64,000 nt of DNA from Castellaniella defragrans_A (GTDB lineage: Bacteria; Pseudomonadota; Gammaproteobacteria; Burkholderiales; Burkholderiaceae_B), in NCBI RefSeq assembly GCF_040394755.1, contig NZ_JBEBRQ010000003.1; one strand, given 5' to 3'. The position numbers were made by a program, and so were the translations under genes. Shown piece after piece: positions 17,900 to 26,518 of the stretch. A model generated the notes under the pieces. That model ran no database searches, was not told the DNA's origin, and saw only the letters and a program-made list of their open reading frames with translations. Each line of letters begins with the position of its first letter. The stretch's first letter is position 1.

Positions 17900-19207
17900 C
17901 TACCGCATTACAAATCCTCGGGTTAGCACTGACTGACTGCCGCGATGACTTTCTTCTTTTATCTCATCTCGCTCGACAAACACCCACCTTCCGCCGGACT
18001 TATTCAAACGCTTTCCGATGAGCAGCATAAATACCAGCAAAAAAATTAGTTGCCTATTTTGCTCGAAATCCCCCCCAACAAAAGAAAGCAGAAAGCAATT
18101 TAAAGTTATTCCTGAAATAAAAATCATGAATGGCTCATTCGACAGCAAGAATCCAGCAATGGATTTTATTAATGCACGAATCACGATATAAGCAAGAGGC
18201 ACCCCAGTCACACCAAACCATACAACAACACCAACAAAAATATTATGCGGATGACGATATGCATCACAATACCCAACATTACAGGCAAATTTCATAGGGC
18301 CAACCCCAAAGATGAAACTCTCGATGTCGCCAACCCACTGCTTTAGCCCTGCTGTCATCAGCCACAACCTATCTTGTTCCACCCCCAAAGAAGAAAATTG
18401 TAATTTTCCATAAAATCGATCAATAAACTTATTTTTATCTAAGGAACCCAGCCACTCGGGGAAAGGAAAGACAACAACCAGCATTAGCAGCGCCAAACAA
18501 ATAAAAACCCAGGATCTTATGCCTACATGATATCTGGCATAAAAAACAGCCGCCAAGATAACAGCAAAAAAAGCGCCGAAGGACTGGAGGGCGAACAACA
18601 ACAGAATCCCAACCAATATGATTGGCCAGCGCATAAAAAAAATAACTTCCCTCCGGAAACACGCCATTATAAGAACACACAGCCCCAATACCCTGGACAC
18701 ACCTTGATAGGAGTCTCCTATATATGTGCCAATAAGGCTTTGGCCGGGTCGCCACGATAGCTGAAACGCAAGAATACAAATCGCAACTATTACGCACGCG
18801 GAAAAAAATGGAATCAAACTACAAAATTCCGAAATTCTGTCCCTGCGCCTTGTTAAGTACTCGTAAAACGCATAACTAGACACTGAGGCGCTTATAAAAT
18901 AATAAATAGTCTTTAAATAAAGAGTGCCCGTATACGGTGTTTTTACGTCCGCCAGATACGCAATAGCCATCATCATCATTATGTATACATATAGTGCTAT
19001 TGCCGGTATGGTTATTTTTATCTTTCTTTTCAGCGAAAAAAGATAAATGAGAGAAAGAACAGGAACCGCTAACTCAATTCCTCTAATAATCCACTCATAA
19101 CCAAGAAACCCCCAGAAAAAACTTATCATCCACGCAAAAAAGAAAAAAGAAAGGACGCGCGGAACCATTTTTTCCGGGAAAAAATTGCGACCTATAATTT
19201 CTTTCAT
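17900..19207 (-). CDS. wzy: Wzy-like O-antigen polymerase / ligase-family membrane protein
   Basis: 435 residues with about ten to twelve hydrophobic helices and a larger periplasmic loop near residues 255-310 containing YRHPHNIF, the HxHN(I/F) signature of the O-antigen ligase/polymerase superfamily. Base composition is much more AT-rich than the flanking rml and wbp genes, as usual for Wzy. With a separate WaaL at 26519 and a Wzx in the same operon, polymerase is the better assignment. Specificity is not predictable. Confidence 0.82.
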   Translation of the reverse strand: MKEIIGRNFFPEKMVPRVLSFFFFAWMISFFWGFLGYEWIIRGIELAVPVLSLIYLFSLKRKIKITIPAIALYVYIMMMMAIAYLADVKTPYTGTLYLKTIYYFISASVSSYAFYEYLTRRRDRISEFCSLIPFFSACVIVAICILAFQLSWRPGQSLIGTYIGDSYQGVSRVLGLCVLIMACFRREVIFFMRWPIILVGILLLFALQSFGAFFAVILAAVFYARYHVGIRSWVFICLALLMLVVVFPFPEWLGSLDKNKFIDRFYGKLQFSSLGVEQDRLWLMTAGLKQWVGDIESFIFGVGPMKFACNVGYCDAYRHPHNIFVGVVVWFGVTGVPLAYIVIRALIKSIAGFLLSNEPFMIFISGITLNCFLLSFVGGDFEQNRQLIFLLVFMLLIGKRLNKSGGRWVFVERDEIKEESHRGSQSVLTRGFVMR

Positions 19208-19240
19208 GAAGGCCTAACAGGATATAATGACAACCGAAAA

Positions 19241-20386
19241 CTACCCTCTGTTAGAATAATCTGCCATTATCTCATCATTGCGTTTTGATCTATAGCTGAT
19301 GATTACGTACAAAAGAGCAGGAATATTTATCACCGCAAACAACAAGACAACAAAATGATAGTAAGCGACGCCTCTTGGCCCATATAATAGATAATACACA
19401 CCAGGGTTCTGGGCAGTCCAACGCCACCTCATTGCTATACTCGCCGCATCCTCTTTTATTTTCCCATTTTTTCTTTTCAATAAATCCCCCAATAAGGCAA
19501 CATGGATTTTATGATATTTTATATTATTCGAGTTTCCCAACAAATCATAATCAGACCACCCATTTCTATCGAAAAAAGGCAGCATATTAAAAATCGCGCG
19601 GTAAAGACTCTCTGATTTCCTGTTACTTATTTTTGAGAAATTTTCATATGCCTCAATACCATAGGTTGCATAAACCATCCCATTGAATACATACGCCATA
19701 TTTTCAGATTTAAATCTAGGATCTATATATTCCTCTATCCATGGCTGCCCTTTGATAAACGAAAGACTGCCGCCGTCTTCAACCTTTGTCAGCACGGATT
19801 TATATAAATCCCCCGCTAACACCAAAAACTTTTCTTCCTTGAAATAATCGTAGGCCCTTAAAAGAAGGATAATGGCATATCCATCTGTCAGACCAGACCA
19901 CCACGGCGCTTCCAACCCACCAGACGGATATCCCTTATATGGCCAGTTAAATTTATATATGAAATGCGGAAGACCAGATTGATAATCAGCATTTTTATAG
20001 AGCCAATCTGCCGAATTATAAAAATACCTCTCCGCCTCCTTTGTATTATTTATATGTGGTTTGACATTCCATTCATCCATCGATGAATCGTCTCTCCAAT
20101 GAGTCGCATTGGCATGTTCAATTGGTCTTATCAGATAATTTGAATAATAAAGACCGTAGTGCACAACATAAAATGGGGAAATGAAAGGTCCTATTCTGGG
20201 AGATGTTGATACGGGAAGCCCATCACTATTGAATATTCTATGCTCGACGGAACCAGTGGTTGCAAAAACTCTCACCTTGGAATTAAATTCGAATATTTCA
20301 TACGCAAACACATTGAAAGTGAACACTACGACCAACACCCAAACCAAGAAAGCAAGAAATGATATGTATTTATTTATTCTATTCAT
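19241..20386 (-). CDS. Membrane-anchored D-glucuronyl C5-epimerase-like protein
   Basis: 381 residues from ATG 20386 (a TTG 21 bases upstream is less likely). One helix at 9-29 and one at 341-365 leave residues ~30-340 in the periplasm. That domain resembles the catalytic C-terminal domain of heparosan-type glucuronyl C5-epimerases: PWWSGLTDGYAIILLLRAY (161-179), EDGG 203-206, PWIEEY 215-220, VFNGMVYATYGIEAY 233-247, and DYDL plus YHKIHVALL (279-299). It sits between wzx and wzy and is strongly AT-rich. It may invert C5 of an assembled uronic acid, such as ManNAc3NAcA to L-GulNAc3NAcA; this substrate is inference. It could instead be a glycan-binding or inactive homolog. Confidence 0.72.
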   Translation of the reverse strand: MNRINKYISFLAFLVWVLVVVFTFNVFAYEIFEFNSKVRVFATTGSVEHRIFNSDGLPVSTSPRIGPFISPFYVVHYGLYYSNYLIRPIEHANATHWRDDSSMDEWNVKPHINNTKEAERYFYNSADWLYKNADYQSGLPHFIYKFNWPYKGYPSGGLEAPWWSGLTDGYAIILLLRAYDYFKEEKFLVLAGDLYKSVLTKVEDGGSLSFIKGQPWIEEYIDPRFKSENMAYVFNGMVYATYGIEAYENFSKISNRKSESLYRAIFNMLPFFDRNGWSDYDLLGNSNNIKYHKIHVALLGDLLKRKNGKIKEDAASIAMRWRWTAQNPGVYYLLYGPRGVAYYHFVVLLFAVINIPALLYVIISYRSKRNDEIMADYSNRG

Positions 20387-20464
20387 AGTTATCAATTCAT
20401 TATACAATCGCCCGTTGGGCTGCCAATATCGTTCAAATGATGTCGCATTGAAATTGCGCAGTAA

Positions 20465-21754
20465 TTATTTTATCCCTGATATACGCCCAAGGCTAAATCG
20501 ATATGACATCACAAGATATACAGCATAAAGCAAACTATATCCCGCACTGTATGCCTGCAATGCATACACGTAATTTTGTGAGATATTAAGACTTGCCAAG
20601 GTCATTGCAAACAGGAAAACTTGCCATATCAAATCAATATGCTGTTTCCCAGCGATATAAGCCATATAGCTCAATGGGCTAGCTATGAAACGAAGCGCGA
20701 AAAGAGGCAGCAACCAAATCGAAATTTTTCCAGCATCACGCCAAGTCTCACCAAAGGCCAGTGCAAAGAAAGGTTCGCTGATAATTATCATTATCATGCA
20801 AAACACGCATGAAGATAACGCCAGCACCTTAAAGGTTCTGAGGTAATCACTACGGCATTCTCCTCTTTGACGGAAGCTGGCAGCTGCATGGCGTTTGAAA
20901 ACGTCCAGTACTGATTTGCCGAGCAGTCCGATGGGAGCGCCAAGGATTCTCATAGACATAGCTAAAAGGCCTGCGATATCAGCGCCAAATCGACTTGCAA
21001 CTATCAGAACCGGCAGTTGGGCCGCTGCTGTACTAATAACACCCGCAGGTAATGAATACAGTGGAAAACGACGATGCCGCCGCCAAAAATCTTGAATAAT
21101 CGCTAATACTTGCCTGCCAGGCAATACTCCCAGAGGCATCAAATAAAGCGACGCCACAAGTCCAATAATCTGCCCAAGTAAATATGAAATGGCTAGAGCA
21201 TCAGCGGCTGCATGAAATACTCCAACAATGATCTGAATGAGTGTGATTGCTCCAGCTTGCGCGATGCGCATCATTGATAATTGTCGATAGCGCCCCTCAG
21301 CAGCAGCCCAGGACTGCCAAGTTTGAGCCATTGCAACCGCTAGCGCCGCCGGAATCAGAAAAATTACCATAACCGGCGTTTGGTCGCCAATGATTCCCGG
21401 GATGAGCTGAACGCTGACCCCGCAAAGAATTGCGACTGCGCATGCGACCAGACCAGCAGTGGCGAGCGTGGACAACACGGCAAGCCGCCGGGGCTCACCA
21501 TCAAACTCAATGGCAAGGGCTGTTTCGAATCTTCCTGTCAGAACGACACCCAATATCAGCACAATACCCAACCAAGCGGAAAAAATGCCGAAATCCGCTG
21601 GTACATATAGACGCGCAAGAACCAGCGAGCCAATCACAGGAATGACCTGGGCCAATACTGTCCCCGTCAATACGGAACCCACACTCCGCCAGTAACGATC
21701 AGAAACGATAAACCCCATCGACTTGACAACGGCACTCAATGAAACAATAAACAC
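20465..21754 (-). CDS. wzx: Wzx O-unit flippase
   Basis: About 429 residues, twelve or more hydrophobic segments, MATE/MOP-like polysaccharide transporter pattern (DRYWRSVGSVLTGTVLAQ at the N-terminus, ARLYVPADFGIFSAWLG). Flips undecaprenyl-PP-linked repeat units to the periplasmic face for Wzy. GTG 21754 has an AGGAG four bases upstream and is preferred; ATG 21718 is the alternative. About 115 bp separates it from wbpE upstream. Confidence 0.88.
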   Translation of the reverse strand: MFIVSLSAVVKSMGFIVSDRYWRSVGSVLTGTVLAQVIPVIGSLVLARLYVPADFGIFSAWLGIVLILGVVLTGRFETALAIEFDGEPRRLAVLSTLATAGLVACAVAILCGVSVQLIPGIIGDQTPVMVIFLIPAALAVAMAQTWQSWAAAEGRYRQLSMMRIAQAGAITLIQIIVGVFHAAADALAISYLLGQIIGLVASLYLMPLGVLPGRQVLAIIQDFWRRHRRFPLYSLPAGVISTAAAQLPVLIVASRFGADIAGLLAMSMRILGAPIGLLGKSVLDVFKRHAAASFRQRGECRSDYLRTFKVLALSSCVFCMIMIIISEPFFALAFGETWRDAGKISIWLLPLFALRFIASPLSYMAYIAGKQHIDLIWQVFLFAMTLASLNISQNYVYALQAYSAGYSLLYAVYLVMSYRFSLGRISGIK

Positions 21755-21869
21755 CAAACTCCTGGAATCTGGCTGGATTGATCAAGAGATTCCTTAAGCA
21801 GGGTCCTTGGATCTTTCAAGAGATTCATAGCGCGGGATAACATGCCAATTCCATAAATCGACATCCGAT

Positions 21870-22961
21870 TCAGGGTATTAGCGCCTTGACGATATAATTG
21901 ATCAAATCATCAGACATATCCGCACTCATCGGCAAGCTCATGACATGCCGCGATGCGCTGGCCGCAACCGGCGTGCCCCCTGAATAACACAACCCCCCAT
22001 AAACCGGCTGCTCATTGATTGGAACCGGATAGTGCACGGCAGTAGGAATGCCTGCTGCCTGAAGGCGCGCCTGCGTCGCTTCGCGATCCTCGCACAGGAT
22101 CGAATATTGGCCGAATACCGAGGTCCTGTCCGGCCGCTGCACGACCCGCGGAAAGCCGATTTCATCCAGCATCCGGTTGTAGCGCGCGCCTATCTCGAGC
22201 CGCTGCGCGATCTCCCAATCGAACCGCTCCAGCTTTGCCAGCAGGATCGCGCACTGCAAGGTGTCCATGCGCCCGCCGACACCGATGCGCGTGTGGACGT
22301 AACGCCGGCTCTGCCCATGCACACGGATTTCACGGCAGGCTTGCGCGATGGCGTCGTCGTTCGTGAAAATGGCGCCGCCGTCGCCATAGCAGCCCAGCGG
22401 CTTGCTGGGAAAAAAACTGGTGCAGCCGATGGAGGACAGGTTGCAGCTCTTGCGGCCCTTATATTCAGCGCCAAAGCTTTGCGCCGCATCCTCGATGACT
22501 GGAATGTTGCCGTGCCGGGCGGCGATGGCGTTGATCTCGTCCATGTCGGCCGGCTGGCCATAGAGGCTGACCGGCATGATCGCCTTGGTGCGCGGGGTGA
22601 TCACGGCCTCGATCAGGCCCGCATCGATGTTGCAGGTGTCGGGCTCGATGTCGACAAAGACCGGTTTTGCGCCGAGCAGGACAATGACCTCCGCAGTAGC
22701 CACGAAGGTAAACGGGGTGGTGATGACTTCATCGCCGGGGCCGATCCCCAGCGCCATCAGGCTGATCAGCAGGGCTTCGGTGCCGCTTGCGACGGTCACG
22801 CAATGTCTGGCCCCGGTGTAGGCTTGCAGGCGTTCCTCGAGTTCCTTGACTTCGGGCCCCATGATGTACTGGCCGTGTTCCAGAACGGCGTCGATGCGCG
22901 CCTGGATCTGCGGTTGCAATGCCCGATACTGGGTCTTGAGGTCGATGAAGGGGATGCTCAT
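21870..22961 (-). CDS. wbpE: UDP-2-acetamido-3-amino-uronate aminotransferase (WbpE/WlbC)
   Basis: 363 residues of the DegT/DnrJ/EryC1/StrS PLP family. IPFIDLKTQY start, ASGTEAL 58-64, EDAAQSFGA, and the PLP lysine in SFFPSKPLGCYGDGGA (Lys187). Transaminates the 3-keto sugar from WbpB with glutamate. Its ATG overlaps the wbpD stop by four bases, so wbpB-wbpD-wbpE are coupled. High similarity to Pseudomonas WbpE and Bordetella WlbC is expected. Confidence 0.94.
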   Translation of the reverse strand: MSIPFIDLKTQYRALQPQIQARIDAVLEHGQYIMGPEVKELEERLQAYTGARHCVTVASGTEALLISLMALGIGPGDEVITTPFTFVATAEVIVLLGAKPVFVDIEPDTCNIDAGLIEAVITPRTKAIMPVSLYGQPADMDEINAIAARHGNIPVIEDAAQSFGAEYKGRKSCNLSSIGCTSFFPSKPLGCYGDGGAIFTNDDAIAQACREIRVHGQSRRYVHTRIGVGGRMDTLQCAILLAKLERFDWEIAQRLEIGARYNRMLDEIGFPRVVQRPDRTSVFGQYSILCEDREATQARLQAAGIPTAVHYPVPINEQPVYGGLCYSGGTPVAASASRHVMSLPMSADMSDDLINYIVKALIP

Positions 22962-23539
22962 GGGTCGATGCGTTCCAGTGTCTTGCCGCTCAGCCGGTAA
23001 TGTTGGCCGCCGTGGGGGCAGGTGTATTCGCCGTCGCCCTCCAGCGGCAATGGGATCTGTTCGCCGAATTCGCTCATCCAGCCGATCTGCCGCGCCGGCA
23101 CACCGGCCATCAGCGCGTAGGCGGGCACATCCTTGTTGACCACGGCGCCGGCGCCGATGAAGGCGAATTCACCGATGGTCACACCGCACACAATGGTGCA
23201 GTTCGCGCCCAATGTCGCGCCTTTTTTCACCAGGGTATTGCGGTATTCGTCCTTGCGTTCGATCAGCGACCGGGGATTGTAGACGTTGGTGAACACCATG
23301 CTGGGGCCGCAGAACACGCCCTCGTCCAGGGTCACGTTATCGTAAACGGATACGTTGTTCTGGATCTTGCAATGGTCGCCGATCACGACCCGATTGCCGA
23401 CGTATACGTTCTGGCCGAGAGATACGCCGGCGCCGATGCGCGCGCCCGCGCACACGTGGACGAAATGCCAGATGCGGCTGCCCTCGCCGATCCGGGCGCC
23501 GGCATCCACGATGGCGCTCTCATGTTGGTAGTGACTCAT
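22958..23539 (-). CDS. wbpD: UDP-2-acetamido-3-amino-uronate N-acetyltransferase (WbpD/WlbB)
   Basis: 193 residues, left-handed beta-helix hexapeptide fold: repeated [LIV]-G-x(4) units through residues 10-150 (SRIWHFVHVCAGARIG, NVYVGNRVVIGDHCKI, FIGAGAVVNKDVPAYA). Acetylates the 3-amino group with acetyl-CoA to give UDP-GlcNAc3NAcA. Four-base overlaps with both wbpB and wbpE. Confidence 0.94.
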   Translation of the reverse strand: MSHYQHESAIVDAGARIGEGSRIWHFVHVCAGARIGAGVSLGQNVYVGNRVVIGDHCKIQNNVSVYDNVTLDEGVFCGPSMVFTNVYNPRSLIERKDEYRNTLVKKGATLGANCTIVCGVTIGEFAFIGAGAVVNKDVPAYALMAGVPARQIGWMSEFGEQIPLPLEGDGEYTCPHGGQHYRLSGKTLERIDP

Positions 23540-24480
23540 TTCTTCAGGAACGGATGGTAGTCGCCCGCCAGCGGCGCGATGGGCGCATTGCGGATCGTGG
23601 ACACGGTCTGGATGGCCGTGCGGTTTTCTTCCAGGCCGAATCCACGGCCAGCGAGGATTTCCTCGTAGCTGCGCGTATGCAGGTCGGTGAACCCGCCGGA
23701 AAATTCGATTTCCTCGCCGTCGACGGTGATCGACCGGAAGGTGCGCTGGCCCTGGGCCTGCTGCGCCTTGGGCACATCCTGGTAGTCCACCGACAGGAAC
23801 CAGCGCGCGCGGGCGTGCTCGTATTCGAGGTAGCCGGCCGCCTTGGTGTCGCTGCTATGGTGCACGGTGTTGCCTTGCAGGTCACCGAATATGTAGTGCA
23901 GCATGTCAAAGAAATGCACGCCGATATTGGTGGCGATGCCGCCGGATTTCTTCAGATCGCCCTTCCACGATTGCAGGTACCAGTGGCCGCGCGAGGTGAT
24001 GTAGGTCAGGTCGACTTCGTGCCTGGTGCCCTTGTCCTGCGCCCGGACCTTGTCGCGCAAGGCGATGATCGCCGGATGTACGCGCAGCTGCAGAATGGTG
24101 TTGACCTTGCGGCCCGTATCGCGCTCGATCTCTTGCAGGCCGTCGATGTTCCAGGGATTCAGCACCAGGGGTTTTTCACAAATCGCATCGGCGCCCGAAC
24201 GCAGGGCGAAACGCATGTGCGAATCGTGCAGGTAGTTGGGCGAGCAGATCGACACGTAATCGATGCGATCCGATTTGCCCGACCGGTGCATTTTGTCGAT
24301 GTGCCGGTCGAAGCGCTCGAACTCGGTAAAGAACTCCGCATCCGGGAAATGGCTGTCGATGGTGCCGACAGAATCGTTCGGGTCCAGCGCGGCCACCAGG
24401 CGATTGCCGGTGTCCTTGATGGCTTTCATATGGCGCGGGGCGATATAGCCGGCCGCACCGATCAGGGCGAAATTCTTCAT
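23536..24480 (-). CDS. wbpB: UDP-GlcNAcA 3-dehydrogenase (WbpB/WlbA)
   Basis: 314 residues of the Gfo/Idh/MocA family. N-terminal ALIGAAGYIAPRH (5-17) is the WbpB/WlbA form of the NAD loop, with catalytic EKP at 102-104 and a DMLHYIFGD helix. Oxidises C3 of UDP-GlcNAc uronic acid, the first committed step to the diacetamido sugar. First gene of operon B, about 112 bp after the ops element. The preceding enzyme, UDP-GlcNAc 6-dehydrogenase (WbpA), is not in this window. Confidence 0.94.
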   Translation of the reverse strand: MKNFALIGAAGYIAPRHMKAIKDTGNRLVAALDPNDSVGTIDSHFPDAEFFTEFERFDRHIDKMHRSGKSDRIDYVSICSPNYLHDSHMRFALRSGADAICEKPLVLNPWNIDGLQEIERDTGRKVNTILQLRVHPAIIALRDKVRAQDKGTRHEVDLTYITSRGHWYLQSWKGDLKKSGGIATNIGVHFFDMLHYIFGDLQGNTVHHSSDTKAAGYLEYEHARARWFLSVDYQDVPKAQQAQGQRTFRSITVDGEEIEFSGGFTDLHTRSYEEILAGRGFGLEENRTAIQTVSTIRNAPIAPLAGDYHPFLKK

Positions 24481-24593
24481 GTGGATAATGAACAGGTTGA
24501 AATGATTGGATCGAAAGGCTGCCCTGCTTTGCCGGTCCCCTGGACAGATAGACGCACCCCAGCGTGTTCTGGTTGTTCCGTAAATCCAGTGAA

Positions 24594-24630
24594 CACGCTA
24601 CCGCCGTGCTGTGACACGGTCAGCAAGCGC
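24594..24630 (-). promoter_or_regulatory. JUMPstart with ops element (RfaH recruitment), operon B
   Basis: Minus strand 24605-24594 reads GGCGGTAGCGTG, the exact ops element. The 37-bp block matches 10344-10380 except at one loop base of the putative hairpin, so the CCGTG/CACGG stem is preserved. It heads the wbpB operon. Confidence 0.88.
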
Positions 24631-24640
24631 GGTTACACAT

Positions 24641-24657
24641 CGTTCAGGGCATGAACG
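24641..24657. promoter_or_regulatory. Palindrome CGTTCA-N5-TGAACG, operon B copy
   Basis: Same arms as 10392-10408 with a different 5-bp centre (GGGCA), ten bases upstream of the JUMPstart and two bases after the -10 hexamer. Conservation of arms and spacing, but not of the centre, points to a protein-binding operator. Confidence 0.7.
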
Positions 24658-24659
24658 CA

Positions 24660-24665
24660 ATACTA
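24660..24665 (-). promoter_or_regulatory. Predicted -10 hexamer of operon B promoter
   Basis: Minus strand TAGTAT, at exactly the spacing from the palindrome seen for TACCAT in operon A. No good -35 is present at 16-18 bp, so an activator or readthrough from the Wzz gene may help. Confidence 0.45.
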
Positions 24666-24689
24666 CGGAATCAAGGCTACCCGGCAGGT

Positions 24690-25877
24690 TTATGCCTGCG
24701 TGGCGTCGGATGAGGCCTCATCGTTTTTCCACCAGGCCAGCGCCAATGCGATGAACACGCCCAACATGCCGCCGAGCACCCCGCCGAGCACAAGGCCCAA
24801 TGCCAGGCCCGGTTTGCGTTCCTTGACCTCCGCCCCTTGGGGGGATGTCACGAAACGCATGCGCCGCAGATAGGTATTGATCCAGCCCTCGCGCTCGACA
24901 TCGAGCGTATTCCAGGTTTGCTCGATGATGTCGATGCTCTTGTCCTGGTCGCGGAAGACGTCCACCTGGATATCCGCCAGACCTTCCAGAAAGGCGCGGC
25001 CGGTCGGGGCCTGCTGCTGGGCTTGCTGCGCCTTGCAGTAATAGTCACGCATCAGCGCGCTGGCAACCCGGTCGCGCTCCCGGCTGGCCTTCTCAAGCTG
25101 CATGTCGAATATCCGGAGTTCCGTCGCCGTGAGCTGTACGACGGGCGACAGGAAGTACTCGCTGCCGTCTTTGTCCAGCGACACGATCTGCCGGCTGCTG
25201 TCGGCCATTGCGCTCGAGGGATGGTCCATGATGTCGCGCAATATGGCGACGCGCTTTTCCTCTTGACTGATGGAAAAATCGCTGGATAGCTGCTCATTGC
25301 GCAACTCTTGCTCGCGGGTGCTGAAATCCGCGCAACGGGCCAGCAGGGTGTTTTCAAAGTTGGCGCGGATGGCAACATCGCGAATGAATTCGGCCAGCAG
25401 CGCGACGGGAGCCCCCTGCGTGGGTTCCTTGTGCGCCAATTGGATGCGTATCCCGATCAGGGTGCCGGCCTCCTCGCCCCCGACAGTCTTTACGCCGAAG
25501 GTCTTCTGGTCCTGGTCGGTAAAAGCAAACTCCGGTTTGAGCGCGGCCTTGAGCGCATCGGGCCTGTCCGTCAGATTGTGGAACAGTGCACCGTCGGCAA
25601 TGTCGGCCTGACCGGCACTCAAGAGGAATTCCCGCAGGCGGGCGCCGCTGGAGAACACGCTCTGAAGGCGTTTGTAGTTGGTGGCGGACACGCCGGTGGT
25701 GAGAAACAAACTGTCGGAGACGTACCTGGTCGACAGGAGGCTTGCCACGACGCCGAGGGCTGCGCCCGCGATCACGAGACTGGCGATCAGGGTTTTCCGC
25801 CGCCAGATGGTGCAAACGAGTTGTCGCAAGTCGACTTCATCGTCATGACTTTGGGGCGTCGTCGGGTTAGGTTGCAT
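24690..25877 (-). CDS. Wzz-family polysaccharide chain-length / export protein
   Basis: About 395 residues. N-terminal cytoplasmic DEVDLRQLVCTIWRRK leads into a membrane helix at ~30-52; a large periplasmic part rich in helices (~60-355) is followed by a Pro/Gly-rich second helix (GLALGLVLGGVLGGMLGVFIALALAWW, given here only as position ~365-385). This is the Wzz/PCP topology that sets modal chain length for Wzy polymers. ATG 25877 is chosen; ATG 25922 is possible, and neither has a clear ribosome site. It reads in the same direction as operon B and ends 30 bp before that promoter. Confidence 0.82.
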   Translation of the reverse strand: MQPNPTTPQSHDDEVDLRQLVCTIWRRKTLIASLVIAGAALGVVASLLSTRYVSDSLFLTTGVSATNYKRLQSVFSSGARLREFLLSAGQADIADGALFHNLTDRPDALKAALKPEFAFTDQDQKTFGVKTVGGEEAGTLIGIRIQLAHKEPTQGAPVALLAEFIRDVAIRANFENTLLARCADFSTREQELRNEQLSSDFSISQEEKRVAILRDIMDHPSSAMADSSRQIVSLDKDGSEYFLSPVVQLTATELRIFDMQLEKASRERDRVASALMRDYYCKAQQAQQQAPTGRAFLEGLADIQVDVFRDQDKSIDIIEQTWNTLDVEREGWINTYLRRMRFVTSPQGAEVKERKPGLALGLVLGGVLGGMLGVFIALALAWWKNDEASSDATQA

Positions 25878-26518
25878 GGGCGTAGTAACAAAAATCTGAG
25901 CTCGGGCGACCCGCAAGGACATCTGGGGGAACGAACGAGAGATCGATCAATACCCTGCTCTTGACGCCCGTTGGAGGCTGGTACGCAGGGACAGTTGGAA
26001 CACCTTCGCCTCCTGACTATGGTCGAGATTATATTTCCATTTCTTTTTCTTTGAAGGTTTTTTACATTATTCCCCTGCAACATCTCCGGTTATTTTCGGA
26101 TATTTCTCATTATTTTCTGGTATTTTCCGTCATCATATAGCTAATATCGTAGCAAATAGCGGCGAAGGTCTGCACGGTCCGAACGTATACATCCGCACAA
26201 CCGTTCCATCCAATGGTGCGCAAATCAGGAGGCGTCCCCGGCAGATTTTCGTCCTGGCTGATTATATTCAAGGATGTGACTTAATATAACTTAATGTAAT
26301 ATTGGTAATTCTACCAAGAGCCTGCCGGCTGATGGACTACCGGCTCAATTTTTGTTAAGCCAGATCAAGAATCTCAAACAGCTGCGTCTCAGGAACAATC
26401 CTTCCCTTGATGACAAGTGCTGGGCCAGCGAGGGCGGCCACATCGCAACAAATTGTTTCCAGCGTAAAAAAAATGGTGGTTTACAATCCGCGAGACTCCA
26501 GCCCAGAACAGATCCCCG
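25878..26518. other. Intergenic region between divergent wzz-like and waaL-like genes
   Basis: 641 bp, AT-rich for this genome, with no convincing coding frame. It must hold the wzz promoter (leftward) and the waaL promoter (rightward; a TACAAT hexamer lies near 26480 without a good -35). Runs such as the poly-T/AT block at 26030-26140 suggest bent, promoter-rich DNA. A hairpin with T-tract is listed separately. Confidence 0.6.
26324..26356 (+). terminator. Orphan intrinsic-terminator-like hairpin
   Basis: GCCGG (26324-26328) pairs with CCGGC (26340-26344) across an 11-nt loop and is followed by TCAATTTTTGTT. No rightward gene lies upstream, so it could end a small RNA or act as an attenuator in the waaL leader. 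Confidence 0.4.
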
